Positions 28,282 to 36,959 of a stretch of DNA of 64,000 nucleotides are shown here, piece by piece. Position 1 is the stretch's first letter, and every line of letters starts with the position of its first letter. A model generated the notes under the pieces. It searched no databases. It was given only the letters and a program-made list of their open reading frames with translations, and had not been told where the DNA came from. The DNA comes from Haladaptatus litoreus (lineage in GTDB: Archaea > Halobacteriota > Halobacteria > Halobacteriales > Haladaptataceae), in contig NZ_FTNO01000001.1 in assembly GCF_900156425.1 (NCBI RefSeq), positions 124,001 through 188,000 of the forward strand, given 5' to 3'. The translations under genes were made by a program, and so were the position numbers.

Positions 28282-28479
28282 ATGAAAGAGTACACCGTCC
28301 AAGTCACTGGCACGAGTTGCAAAAGCTGTGAAAGTATGGTTCGAGACGCGGTGACTGCCCTCCGCGGCGTCAGTAGCGTAGACCCCGACGCCCAATCCGG
28401 CGAGGTCACCGTCCGAGGCGAATCCGGAACCGCCAACCGCGTTTGTCAAGCAATTGACGAACTCGGCTACGAGGCGTAA
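28282..28479 (+). CDS. Heavy-metal-associated domain protein, CopZ-like
   Basis: 65-aa HMA-fold copper-binding protein. The metal site is TSCKSC (CxxC) at about residues 12-17, with the loop GVSSVDPDAQSGEVTV and the C-terminal IDELGYEA typical of the fold. It probably buffers or delivers Cu(I). No P-type ATPase lies nearby, so its partner must be elsewhere. The ATG at 28282 is chosen; a GTG lies two codons upstream. Confidence 0.85.
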   Translation: MKEYTVQVTGTSCKSCESMVRDAVTALRGVSSVDPDAQSGEVTVRGESGTANRVCQAIDELGYEA

Positions 28480-28590
28480 GCCGAAACAGGCTTCGACGAA
28501 ACACCGAGGACACGAATTTCACTCCCCCACAGGTCTTTTTCCGCCGATAATTCGTTCAACATTCGGATGTGGTTTTGATACTGTCGTTAA

Positions 28591-28980
28591 TCACTCCCGC
28601 GCCCAAAACAGCGTCTCCCCGGAAATCGTCTCCCGACGAACCGGAACCGACGGCTGGTCGCCGCCCAAGGTGGTAAACACGAAGACTGAATCGCACTCCT
28701 TCGCCACGGCAAGCGCGGGGCGGTGGAGTTCCGGCGGAATGTTCAGCGCGTAGAGCACATCACAATTTTCGTACACGCTGGCGTCTGGATTCGTCACGTC
28801 GTCCAGCACGAACTGAACATCCGCAGGAACCTCGCGCGGTCGAATGTCAGTCGCGGTAACGACGATTCCCGCGTTGGCGAGCGCACCCGCAACGTCCGGA
28901 CGATTGCCGATTCCGATTTCGACGGCGGACTGATAGTCGGCGAGGCGGGCAACCATTTCGTCGCGGGTTTCCGGGTTCAC
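28591..28980 (-). CDS. UPF0146 family protein
   Basis: 129-aa protein of the archaeal UPF0146 family, with a methyltransferase-like Rossmann pattern (SAVEIGIGNRPDVAGALA, VVTATDIRPREVP, DVLYALNIPPELHRP). Key SAM residues are partly present, so a methyltransferase activity is only possible. Family alignment favours a GTG start at 28980 (VNPETRDEMVARL); ATG at 28956 is the alternative. It diverges from amzA by 39 bp. Confidence 0.72.
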   Translation of the reverse strand: MNPETRDEMVARLADYQSAVEIGIGNRPDVAGALANAGIVVTATDIRPREVPADVQFVLDDVTNPDASVYENCDVLYALNIPPELHRPALAVAKECDSVFVFTTLGGDQPSVPVRRETISGETLFWARE

Positions 28981-28991
28981 GGCGGGATGTT

Positions 28992-29010
28992 TATGGGGCG
29001 TCCCCCCATA
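28992..29010. promoter_or_regulatory. 7-bp inverted repeat in a 39-bp divergent promoter region
   Basis: TATGGGG and CCCCATA face each other with a 5-base loop between the UPF0146 and amzA starts. It may be a shared operator or part of the two core promoters. Function is inferred from place only. Confidence 0.35.
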
Positions 29011-29019
29011 GGAGTTGCT

Positions 29020-29556
29020 ATGTTGATTGACATCGTCCCCGTGGGGGACGTGACGGGACGGGTCAAACGGGAGGCCTCTTCGGCACTGCGGCGGATCTAC
29101 GACTGCGATGTGATGGTTCACGAGCGACAGGAGATTCCATCCGGGTCACACGACCCGAACCGGAACCAACACCGTGCGGAGGATTTTATCGAACTGGCGA
29201 GTCGCATCGGCACGGGGGAGAAGAACATCGCCATCACGCCGCAAGACCTCTTCTACCGCAGACGGAACTACGTTTTCGGACTCGCCTATCTCGACGGCCG
29301 AGGAAGCGTCATCTCCACCTATCGACTGCAACCCGCCTCCGACGGCTTTTCTTCCGACGGCGGCATCACGACGAAACCCGCGGACGAAGTGTTTTCAGAC
29401 CGCGTTCGAAAGGAAGTCGTCCACGAAATCGGGCACACGATGGGACTCGAACACTGCGACAACAGCCGCTGTGTCATGAACTTCTCGCCGACAGTCCGCG
29501 AAGTTGACGTGAAAGAAGAGAACCTCTGTGGCACCTGCCAGCGTCAGGTGTTGTAA
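29020..29556 (+). CDS. amzA: Archaemetzincin, zinc metalloprotease
   Basis: 178-aa archaemetzincin. The active-site motif HEIGHTMGLEHC fits HExxHxxGxxH/C, followed by two further cysteine knuckles (CDNSRCVM and CGTC) that bind a second zinc. Cytoplasmic, no signal peptide. The physiological substrate is unknown; family proteases cleave small peptides. ATG at 29020 (MLIDIVPVGDV) agrees with homologues; upstream in-frame sequence is antisense to the UPF0146 gene. Confidence 0.93.
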   Translation: MLIDIVPVGDVTGRVKREASSALRRIYDCDVMVHERQEIPSGSHDPNRNQHRAEDFIELASRIGTGEKNIAITPQDLFYRRRNYVFGLAYLDGRGSVISTYRLQPASDGFSSDGGITTKPADEVFSDRVRKEVVHEIGHTMGLEHCDNSRCVMNFSPTVREVDVKEENLCGTCQRQVL

Positions 29557-30203
29557 ACCAGTTCCCGAACGACTTTCGATTCTGCGTTTCTGAGGTGTGT
29601 TGAGGCCGTGCTTGCGGCACAGTCTAGTTTTTCCGCGATGGCCTCCACGCCGGACTCGCGCGGCACCTCGTAGTAGCCGACCGCAACAGCGATTTCCAAC
29701 GTCTCTTGCTGGCGCTCCGTCAATGTAGACCAGAGTTGCGCCTGCGGCGTGTCGTACTCGCCGATTTGCTCGACTACCACGTCGATGTCGGTGTCCAGTC
29801 CCTCCATTACCGCGTTCATATCGTCAGCTCTACCGACGAGTTCCATCCGCATCGCCCCGTCGCTGGTGTACGTGATGGGCGGCACGACGAGAATGCTCGT
29901 CCCTTCGAACGCGGTTCTGAACTCGTCGTCCACGTCGCGTTTCGCGTGTTCGATGTAGGCGTAAAACGAACTGTCCGCAAGCGGCGTGAGTTCGTAATCG
30001 AGAATCAACGGTTGCTCCGCAACTGCATCTTCGTACGCCTCTTCGTCGCCGACGATTCGAAAGAGAACGTAGTCGCGGTCCTCGTGCGAGAGGTTCCAGT
30101 TTAACAGTTCCGCACGCTCCATCTCCTCGTGCTCCATGATGAACGTTCGCATCGGGTTGCGCATTTCGACCGGATGACGAAGCGTGAGCCGAACGTATTT
30201 CAT
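29544..30203 (-). CDS. Bat-type HTH_10 regulator, single-sensor form
   Basis: 219-aa paralogue of the regulator at 18873-19520. The N-terminal sensor domain (MKYVRLTLRHPVEMRNPMRTF, VLFRIVGDEEAYEDAVAEQP) is followed by HTH_10 (LTERQQETLEIAVAVGYYEV, CAASTASTHLRNAESKV). It overlaps amzA by 13 bases at convergent ends (29544-29556) and diverges from a cytochrome P450 gene across an 81-bp region with a palindromic TATA box, so the P450 is a likely target (inference). Confidence 0.85.
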   Translation of the reverse strand: MKYVRLTLRHPVEMRNPMRTFIMEHEEMERAELLNWNLSHEDRDYVLFRIVGDEEAYEDAVAEQPLILDYELTPLADSSFYAYIEHAKRDVDDEFRTAFEGTSILVVPPITYTSDGAMRMELVGRADDMNAVMEGLDTDIDVVVEQIGEYDTPQAQLWSTLTERQQETLEIAVAVGYYEVPRESGVEAIAEKLDCAASTASTHLRNAESKVVRELVYNT

Positions 30204-30222
30204 ACGCGAACATACGGCTTCG

Positions 30223-30230
30223 TTTATAAA
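30223..30230. promoter_or_regulatory. Palindromic TATA box between a Bat regulator and P450
   Basis: TTTATAAA is self-complementary. It sits 20-27 bases before the reverse-strand regulator start at 30203, fitting a leaderless promoter, and 55-62 bases before the P450 ATG at 30285, where it would give a leader of about 30 bases. Confidence 0.5.
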
Positions 30231-30284
30231 TGCTCTAGTGGATTCGTGGGAAGTGGCTTCGGACTCGCGCGCTCATTTCCGTGT

Positions 30285-31643
30285 ATGACCACGTCCGAAG
30301 CCACCACGAGTGACCAATTGGACGACCTCCCGCTTCCGCCGGGGCCGAACTCGTACCCCGTCGTCGGAAACACGCTCGGCTTTCTGCGTGACCCGTTCGA
30401 ATTTTACGACTCCCTCGGCGACTACGGGGATGTTGTGTCGTACTCCGTTGCTGGCGAGGATTTTTGTACGCTTTTGCACCCCGATTACGTCGAACAGGTG
30501 TTGGTCACGGAGGAATCGAAATTCGGTAAGAGCGAGTTCGTGCAGGACGCTGGCGAGCGATTCATCGGTAACGGACTGTTCGCGAGCGAAGGCGAGTTCT
30601 GGCGACGCCAGCGAACCCTTATCCAGCCGGCGTTCTACCGCGAGCGAATCACGTCCTACACGGAACCGATGGTCGATTTCGCGGCCTCTGCCGCGAAATC
30701 GTGGAACGACGGCGAGACGATTCGGATAGACGAGGCGATGAAACGACTCACCCTCCGAATCCTCTCGAAAACTCTGTTTGACCTCGACATTCGAAACCAA
30801 CAGTCCGCGATTCGCGATGCCGTGCAGGCAATCAACGACAAAGGTGACGCAAGTTCGGTCGATGCGTTTCTCCCCGACTGGGTACCGACGGCGACCAATC
30901 GGCGGTTTCGACGCGCGACCGACGATTTCGATGACGTAATCGAAACGCTCATCCAGAAGCGCCGCGGCGAACCGCCGGGCGACGATTTCCTCTCGATTCT
31001 CATGCACGCCACGGACGAACACGGCGAGGGAATGTCGGACGAGGCGCTCCGCGACGAGATGGCCACGTTCCTGTTCGCGGGGCACGAAACGACTGTCCTC
31101 GCACTCACCTACTGCTGGTACCTGCTCTCGGAACATTCCGAGGTTCGGGAGAAACTGAACCACGAACTCGATTCCGTGCTGGACGGCGACACGCCGACGA
31201 TGGCCGACATCGAGAAATTGGAATACACGGACGAGGTCGTCAGGGAAGCGCTTCGACTGTATCCGCCCGCCTACGTCGTCTTCCGACAAACGAAAGAAGA
31301 CGTGGAAATCGGTGGCTACAGAGTTCCCGCCGGAACCACGTTGACGCTCCCACTGTTCGTGATTCACACGGACGACCGCTGGTACGATGACCCCGAGCAG
31401 TTCCGACCGGAGCGCTGGACGACGGAGTTCGAGGACTCCCTTCCCGATTACGCCTACTTCCCGTTCGGTGGCGGCCCGCGCCACTGCATCGGAATGCGGT
31501 TTGCCAACACCGAAATTCGTCTCGTGCTGGCGACGATTGCACAGCACGTCGAGTTCGACTGCCACACTTCCGACCTCGATTTGCGAATGGGAACGACGCT
31601 CGAACCGACGAACGGCATCGAGATGACTGTGAAAAAACGCTAA
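30285..31643 (+). CDS. Cytochrome P450
   Basis: 452-aa soluble monooxygenase of the P450 superfamily. Heme-binding loop FPFGGGPRHCIGMRFA with the axial ligand C401, the I-helix oxygen-activation motif AGHETT, and the K-helix ExxR in EALRLYPP are all intact. PxRW of the meander is RPERW. ATG at 30285 (MTTSEATTSDQLDD) is preferred since the upstream frame overlaps the regulator. No ferredoxin or reductase lies nearby, so redox partners must be elsewhere. The substrate is unknown, possibly a fatty acid or terpenoid. The stop overlaps the next convergent gene by 3 bases. Confidence 0.93.
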   Translation: MTTSEATTSDQLDDLPLPPGPNSYPVVGNTLGFLRDPFEFYDSLGDYGDVVSYSVAGEDFCTLLHPDYVEQVLVTEESKFGKSEFVQDAGERFIGNGLFASEGEFWRRQRTLIQPAFYRERITSYTEPMVDFAASAAKSWNDGETIRIDEAMKRLTLRILSKTLFDLDIRNQQSAIRDAVQAINDKGDASSVDAFLPDWVPTATNRRFRRATDDFDDVIETLIQKRRGEPPGDDFLSILMHATDEHGEGMSDEALRDEMATFLFAGHETTVLALTYCWYLLSEHSEVREKLNHELDSVLDGDTPTMADIEKLEYTDEVVREALRLYPPAYVVFRQTKEDVEIGGYRVPAGTTLTLPLFVIHTDDRWYDDPEQFRPERWTTEFEDSLPDYAYFPFGGGPRHCIGMRFANTEIRLVLATIAQHVEFDCHTSDLDLRMGTTLEPTNGIEMTVKKR

Positions 31644-32911
31644 CGTCGCCGCTCGATTCCCGTGCCGACCAGCGCGAGCAGACCGAACAGGAGGAAAAAG
31701 GCCTGTTCCGCCAGTCGCTCCGGCGCGACGTACTTCACCATGGAAATCGCCCACGACCCGCGTTCGCGGACGACCGAAGCATCCTCGGTTTCGGATGGGA
31801 TTTCTTCCTCGCTTGCTGCCGGGCCATCGCTCCCTTCTCCGGGCAGTCTGTCGGCCTCGTAGGGGAGCGACCCGGTTTCGACCGCCCAGACGATGTCGCC
31901 GTTCTCGTTCACTTCCACGACCCGGTCGTTGTACGAATCCGTGACGAGCGTATGGCCGTTTTCCATGCGGTCTGCGTCCCGCGGCCAGTCGAACACCGCA
32001 CTTCCGCCGTACTCCCAGACGATTTCGCCGTCCTCGATTTCCAGTACACGGTCGTTTTCGCTGTCCGCCACGAGCAGGGTGTCGCCGAGCGTGTCGGGGT
32101 TGTGCTGTTCGTGGAGGATGTCACCGCGCTCCGAAAACGAATCCGGGCCGACCACGGGTTCGACGCGAATCGAGTCGTTTTGCTCCCCGGCCGAATCGTT
32201 CACGTGCAAATCGACCACCGTGTCGAAGTTGCGGATACTGACCCGGAAAACGCCGGGTTCGACCCTGTCAACGTCGTTGGCGTGCGTCCAGTCGCCTTCA
32301 GGCCCCAGATCGTCCGGGCGTTCGTAGCGGTCGGTCGCGTTCCACTCCCAGACGGTCTCTTTGTCGCGGTTCACCGCAAACACGCGGTCGTTGCCCATAT
32401 CCACGAGCACCCAGCGGTCTTCACCGTTGACCGTGTAGTGGTCTGCGTCGTGCAATTCGTGGGCGTGGAGTTTCGCGTCGAACCACGAATACTCCCACGT
32501 CGTCTCGTTCGTGTCCTTCTCGACTATCCTGAGCGAGTTGCGAACGCAGTTTTCGTACCCGTCGTCGAGGAACTGTGGCGGACATTTCTCGTCGCTGATT
32601 TCGTCGGCTACCGCGATTTGAACCCGGTTTGGGCCGAGGGCTTCCACGTCGAACACGTCGTGCGCTCGGTCGTACTCCCAGACGATTTCGCCCGCAGGAT
32701 TCACCTCGATGGCTCGCCCCTCGTCGTCGTACCCTTGAAGCGCGATGAGCGTGTTGTTCTCGGGGCGCTCTTCGTTTTCCGTGAGGTGCGGCCTGTCGGG
32801 GGCGGTAAACGCGCCGACGCCGGCAGTAGCGAACAGAACGACTGCGAGGAGGGCGAACAGGTTCGCGCGGTTGTCGGAGCGAGAGAGCCACGCGGTGAGC
32901 GTCGAAATCAC
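31640..32911 (-). CDS. Arylsulfotransferase-family (ASST-like) membrane-anchored beta-propeller
   Basis: 423-aa protein with a TM segment at each end (ANLFALLAVVLFATAGVGAF near residues 16-35; AEQAFFLLFGLLALVGTG near the C-terminus). The middle carries repeated blades such as IEVNPAGEIVWEYDR, NRDKETVWEWN and IEDGEIVWEYGG, and HANDVDRVEPG, the ASST-family pattern. Extracellular location is likely. Whether the sulfotransferase His and Arg residues are functional cannot be judged here. Start is GTG at 32911. It is convergent and overlapping with the P450. Confidence 0.78.
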   Translation of the reverse strand: MISTLTAWLSRSDNRANLFALLAVVLFATAGVGAFTAPDRPHLTENEERPENNTLIALQGYDDEGRAIEVNPAGEIVWEYDRAHDVFDVEALGPNRVQIAVADEISDEKCPPQFLDDGYENCVRNSLRIVEKDTNETTWEYSWFDAKLHAHELHDADHYTVNGEDRWVLVDMGNDRVFAVNRDKETVWEWNATDRYERPDDLGPEGDWTHANDVDRVEPGVFRVSIRNFDTVVDLHVNDSAGEQNDSIRVEPVVGPDSFSERGDILHEQHNPDTLGDTLLVADSENDRVLEIEDGEIVWEYGGSAVFDWPRDADRMENGHTLVTDSYNDRVVEVNENGDIVWAVETGSLPYEADRLPGEGSDGPAASEEEIPSETEDASVVRERGSWAISMVKYVAPERLAEQAFFLLFGLLALVGTGIERRR

Positions 32912-32959
32912 TGTTCGGGGGGTTTGTCGGGTTGGAAAAAAGATGATTCGGTTCCCGTT

Positions 32960-33979
32960 TTAGCGTTGGACTTTGCCCCCCGCCTCGCCGAAGATGAGCG
33001 TCTGGACGAACGGTTGTTGAAGAAAGTCGTGCGGGAATCCGAGTTCGATAGCACTCATCTCGTCCAGTCGTCCGAGTTGTGCCTCGTCGAGTTCAACGCC
33101 GAGGCTGGTGAGATTGTCGTCCAACTGTTTCGGCGTTCGCGCACCCACAATCGGGAGGAGTTGCCCCGGTTGCTGGCGAATCCACGCGAGGGCGACCTGC
33201 GCCGGAGTTGCGTCGGTTTCCGTCGCTACGTCCATGACGACCTGCGCGACTTCCTTCTGGTGGTCGGTCACGTCCTGTTCTAGCTCCGTCACTCGTCCGT
33301 TTTTATCCGCCGCACGATTGTACTTTCCGGTGAGAATCCCGCTTTCCAGCGGTCCCCAGACGGTGACGCCCAAATCCAGTTCGAGCGCCATCGGAAGCAG
33401 TTCCCGCTCCGGCGTTCGTTCGAGCAGGTTGTACTTCAACTGAAGCGCCGAAACCGGTGCCCAATCTCGCTCCTTGGCGAGCGTTTGCGCCCGCGACACG
33501 ACCCACGCGGGCGTGTCGGAGAAGCCGATGTAATGAACCGTTCCGCTCGAAACGAGGTCGTTCAGCGCGCGCATCACCTCCTCGACTGGTGTGATTCCGT
33601 CCCACGCGTGAACCCATAGGAGGTCGATGTACTCCGTTTCGAGGCGGCCGAGGCTCGCTTCGACCGACTGAAATACGTTCTTGCGGTGATTCCCGCCCGC
33701 GTTCGGGTCGGTCGGTCGCGTGTTCAGAGTGTACTTCGTGGCGACGACGAAGCTATCCCGTTCGTCGCCGACGAGTTCGCCGACGATTCGCTCGCTCGTT
33801 CCGTTGGTGTAGTTGTTCGCGGTGTCAATGAAATTTCCACCCGCCTCGACGTATCGGTCGAACATCTCCTCGCAGGCGTCCCGTCCGGCACCCCATCCCC
33901 ACTCTTCACCGAACGTCATCGTTCCCAGCGCAAGTTCGCTGACCCTGAGGCCGCTGTTTCCGAGAAGTTCGTAGTTCAT
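32960..33979 (-). CDS. Aldo/keto reductase
   Basis: 339-aa AKR-superfamily NAD(P)H-dependent oxidoreductase with a TIM-barrel fold. The catalytic tetrad can be read: Asp in FIDTANNYTNG, Tyr in the same loop, Lys in VVATKYTLN and His in LLWVHAWD. The cofactor region LPIVGARTPKQLDDN is at the C-terminal side. It resembles AKR11/12-type YghZ-like proteins. Substrate unknown. No operon partner. Confidence 0.9.
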   Translation of the reverse strand: MNYELLGNSGLRVSELALGTMTFGEEWGWGAGRDACEEMFDRYVEAGGNFIDTANNYTNGTSERIVGELVGDERDSFVVATKYTLNTRPTDPNAGGNHRKNVFQSVEASLGRLETEYIDLLWVHAWDGITPVEEVMRALNDLVSSGTVHYIGFSDTPAWVVSRAQTLAKERDWAPVSALQLKYNLLERTPERELLPMALELDLGVTVWGPLESGILTGKYNRAADKNGRVTELEQDVTDHQKEVAQVVMDVATETDATPAQVALAWIRQQPGQLLPIVGARTPKQLDDNLTSLGVELDEAQLGRLDEMSAIELGFPHDFLQQPFVQTLIFGEAGGKVQR

Positions 33980-34095
33980 AGCGACGCTAGTACGTCAGCG
34001 CGACGCTAAACGTTCGCGACGATTGTAACGAACGTCGTTCGAACCGAAGAAAAATACCGTCGTGCGTTCCTCGCCCATTGTCCGTCGTTCGCTCG

Positions 34096-35907
34096 TTAGC
34101 TGTAGTAGTATTCGCCTTCGCTTTTCTGCTTGCGGTCGAGTTGACTGCCGGGTTTGTTGATGCGCGGGCGACCCACGTTCTCGTCCCGGCGGAAGGTGAT
34201 GTCGAGGTTGGCGAGGAAGTCGTTCATGCCCTCGCGCATTCCCTTGGGGCGTCCGGCGTGACCGTGTTCTGCGGGTTCGCCGTCGAACACCATCAGGCGG
34301 TCGGAGAGCAGGTCGATCATGTACGTGTCGTGGTCGATTACCAACACCGTGGCGTCCTGCATCTCGGCGTAGCGTCGAATCGCGCGCGTTGCCCGAACGC
34401 GCTGTTCGACGTCGAGGTACGCCGAGGGTTCGTCCAGCAGGTAGAGGTCGGCCTCTTTCGACAAACAGGCCGCGATGGCGACTCGCTGGCGCTCGCCGCC
34501 GGAGAGGTCGGTCAGGTTCTGCTCCATGATGCGGTCGAGCAGGAGCGGTTGGGCGATTTCGGTGTTCCAGTAGGAAGAACCGAAATCGTCCGACAGCGAC
34601 GAGAGGAACACGTCCACGCGCATCGGTTGGTCGATTTCGATGTACTGAGGTTTGTACGAGATTTCGAGTTCGAGGTCAACGTCGCCCTCGTCGGGTTGGA
34701 GTCGCCCGGCGAGCAGTTTGGCGAACGTCGATTTCCCGATTCCGTTCGGGCCGACGATGCCGAGGACTTCGTTCTCGTAAATCGTGCCGCCCTCGACGTC
34801 GAGCGAGAACTCGCCCTCGCCGTAGGATTTCGAGAGGTCGGGATACTCCACGAGTGCGTCCGCGGCCGTCGTCTCGCGCGGTGCGTGTTCGTCGAACTCG
34901 ATGGCGTTCGGACGAATCCGCATGTTCTCGTTGTTGAGGTAGCCTGCGAGATATTCGTTGATGCCGTTGCGCACCGATTTCGGCGTCGTGATGACACCGT
35001 ACGCACCGGGTTCACCGTAGGCCACGTGAAGGTTGTCCGCGACCAAATCGAGGATGGCGAGGTCGTGTTCGACCACGAGCATGGAGCGACCTTGCTCGTT
35101 CGCCATCTCCTGAATCAGGCGCGCGACTTTGACGCGCTGGCTGATGTCGAGGTACGGCGTGATTTCGTCGAGGAAGTAGAAATCCGCGTCGCGGGCGAGT
35201 GCGGCCACCAGGGCGACGCGCTGGAGTTCCCCGCCGGAGAGGCTGTCGATGCCCTGTTCCATTACGTGCTCGATTTCGAGTCGTTCCAGCAGGTCGTCCA
35301 AAACGCCGCGTTCGTCGGTTCGGGAGAGCAGGTCTGCGGTACTGCCGTCGAACCTGTCCGGAATCTTATCGACGTACTGTGGTTTTCGCGCGACCGTCAC
35401 GTCGCCGTCTCGCACGTCTTCGAGATAGTTCTGGAGTTCCGTCCCGCGGTAGCGGTCGAGCACCGCGTCCCATCCCGGCGGCTCTTCGAACTGACCGAGG
35501 TTCGGCGCGAGTTCGCCAGCCAAAATTTTCACTGCGGTCGTTTTCCCGCTCCCGTTCGGCCCGAGAATCCCCGTCACTTGGCCTTCCTGTGGAACCGGCA
35601 GACCGTACAGCGAGAATGCGTTTTCGCCGTAACGGTGGGTCGGGTCGTCCTGTAGCTCTTGGGGCAGGTTGATGATTTCGATTGCGTCGAAAGGACACTT
35701 TTCGACACAGATACCACACGTCTCGCCGAGGCAGATTTCCTCGCTGATGTGAATCTGGTCCGGTTGGCCCTCCTCCGTGTCCTCGCCGCGGAGCGTGATG
35801 CACTCCTTTCCGGTTCGGTTCGGCGGGCAGTAGTTTTTACACTCGTAGTTGCACCTGTCGGGCGAACAGCGCTCCAAATCCACGACGGCGATACTGTCTT
35901 CTGCCAT
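34096..35907 (-). CDS. rli1: ABCE1/Rli1 ribosome-recycling ATPase
   Basis: 603-aa ABCE1, which splits post-termination ribosomes with aRF1/Pelota. N-terminal Fe-S domain has two [4Fe-4S] clusters (CSPDRCNYECKNYC and CLGETCGICVEKCPFDAI). Twin nucleotide-binding domains follow: Walker A GPNGSGKTT and GPNGIGKST, signatures LSGGELQR and LSGGERQR, Walker B in FYFLDEITPYLD and LYLLDEPSAYLD. The first Walker B carries EITPY where many homologues have EPSSY, which I believe is usual in haloarchaea. It starts 3 bases after the EMC6-like gene. Confidence 0.97.
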   Translation of the reverse strand: MAEDSIAVVDLERCSPDRCNYECKNYCPPNRTGKECITLRGEDTEEGQPDQIHISEEICLGETCGICVEKCPFDAIEIINLPQELQDDPTHRYGENAFSLYGLPVPQEGQVTGILGPNGSGKTTAVKILAGELAPNLGQFEEPPGWDAVLDRYRGTELQNYLEDVRDGDVTVARKPQYVDKIPDRFDGSTADLLSRTDERGVLDDLLERLEIEHVMEQGIDSLSGGELQRVALVAALARDADFYFLDEITPYLDISQRVKVARLIQEMANEQGRSMLVVEHDLAILDLVADNLHVAYGEPGAYGVITTPKSVRNGINEYLAGYLNNENMRIRPNAIEFDEHAPRETTAADALVEYPDLSKSYGEGEFSLDVEGGTIYENEVLGIVGPNGIGKSTFAKLLAGRLQPDEGDVDLELEISYKPQYIEIDQPMRVDVFLSSLSDDFGSSYWNTEIAQPLLLDRIMEQNLTDLSGGERQRVAIAACLSKEADLYLLDEPSAYLDVEQRVRATRAIRRYAEMQDATVLVIDHDTYMIDLLSDRLMVFDGEPAEHGHAGRPKGMREGMNDFLANLDITFRRDENVGRPRINKPGSQLDRKQKSEGEYYYS

Positions 35908-35910
35908 GGT

Positions 35911-36222
35911 TTACACCTGCACCTGATTCGTGAGCAGGATTCCCCACGTGATGAACCAGAGAGAAAACGTCATGAACGCCACGAAGAGGTGGTCTTTGAC
36001 TCCATTGAGTTCGTAGCCAATCACGCGGAGCAGTGGTAGTTGTACCACGACGGATCCCAGCATGATGGCCAGCCCTAACTGATCTGTCGCTGCCGCACCG
36101 CTCGTCCCTACCACCATGGCAGAGGCGAATCCGGCGGCAATTCCGGCCAGCGAAGCGAGCGCCGTAACGGTGATACTCCGTAGATGGGCCGCCCGTCGCT
36201 CTGTTGCCTGTTCAGTCGCCAT
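35911..36222 (-). CDS. EMC6-like membrane protein
   Basis: 103-aa protein with three hydrophobic helices (about residues 18-38, 45-65 and 78-100; SLAGIAAGFASAMVVG, GLAIMLGSVVVQLPLLRVIGY, FVAFMTFSLWFITWGILLT). It matches proteins annotated as archaeal EMC6 homologues, related to the eukaryotic ER membrane complex insertase. ATG at 36222. It lies directly upstream of rli1 with a 3-bp gap, so the two are co-transcribed, linking translation termination to membrane insertion only by inference. Confidence 0.75.
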   Translation of the reverse strand: MATEQATERRAAHLRSITVTALASLAGIAAGFASAMVVGTSGAAATDQLGLAIMLGSVVVQLPLLRVIGYELNGVKDHLFVAFMTFSLWFITWGILLTNQVQV

Positions 36223-36632
36223 GTGTGGCAATCGGGTACCCGGCCTCAAAAGGTGTTCGTTTGCGTGTATCTCCGTTCGCGCTCTTCGAGGATGGGTGTT
36301 GGGTGGTTGGTGTGTAGTGAGTATTTGTTTGAACTCGTCGTCTCCGCATCTTCTGTGAGTTGTTTTGTGTATTTGGGACTAGTTTGTTATCGCTGCTGTT
36401 ATTGTGACTACTCGTCTCATTCGCGCTAGCCGAATAGAGACGGGAGTGTGTATTTACGTGCCTATTGGTAACAATAATCTGCGTCGCCAACGAACGGTTG
36501 GCAGGCGGACGGTTGGTGCGTCGTTTTTGGGACGTAACTCCCACAATCGCGTTTGGTGAGTCACCACTAACCGTTTCCCATGTCACCGTGTCTCAATAGT
36601 TTTATGCCGGTGGGGTGTTTCGATTCGTAACG
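36223..36632. other. T-rich intergenic region without a gene
   Basis: About 410 bases of lower GC and T-rich on the plus strand. I see no RNA gene. A 13-base odd palindrome TGGTGA-G-TCACCA at 36554-36566 and the TATA box near 36600 are the only distinct marks, both probably belonging to the next gene's promoter. Confidence 0.45.
36600..36606 (+). promoter_or_regulatory. TATA box for the HTH gene at 36633
   Basis: TTTTATG lies 27-33 bases before the ATG, consistent with a leaderless transcript. The imperfect palindrome at 36554-36566 lies about 34 bases upstream of it and could be an operator. Confidence 0.5.
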
Positions 36633-36914
36633 ATGATGAGCCAGACAGAACGGGAGCAAATCGACGACCTGCCACCGAGTGCAAAACTCGTGTTCAAGGT
36701 TCTCGAATATCAGGGGTCGCTCACACAGAAACAGATCGTCGATGAGTCGATGCTGTCCGCACGAACGGTTCGCTACGCTCTCGAACGACTCGAAGATATC
36801 GGCGTGGTCACGGAAGACATCTACTTTGCCGACGCACGACAGAATCTCTACGACATCGACTTTCCGACAGAAACGGATACGGAACAGTCCGCCGACGCCC
36901 AGTGCGCTGAATAG
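36633..36914 (+). CDS. Winged-helix transcription regulator, MarR/TrmB-like
   Basis: 93-aa protein that is essentially one winged helix: KLVFKVLEYQGSLTQKQIVD (helices 1-2), SMLSARTVRYALERLEDIGVV (recognition helix) and wing EDIYFADARQNLYDI. Two ATGs are adjacent (36633 and 36636); the TATA spacing fits either. Conserved haloarchaeal small regulators of this kind have no assigned targets. It is convergent with the PIN-KH ATPase gene. Confidence 0.8.
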   Translation: MMSQTEREQIDDLPPSAKLVFKVLEYQGSLTQKQIVDESMLSARTVRYALERLEDIGVVTEDIYFADARQNLYDIDFPTETDTEQSADAQCAE

Positions 36915-36924
36915 CTAAATTTCG

Positions 36925-36953
36925 CTCTCTTCTTTTCTTCTCTCTTCTCCTTT
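36925..36953 (+). terminator. 29-base pyrimidine tract between convergent genes
   Basis: An uninterrupted C/T run follows the stop of the regulator at 36914. T-rich tracts terminate archaeal RNA polymerase, so this is a plausible terminator for the plus-strand gene. Confidence 0.5.
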
Positions 36954-36959
36954 ACCGTC

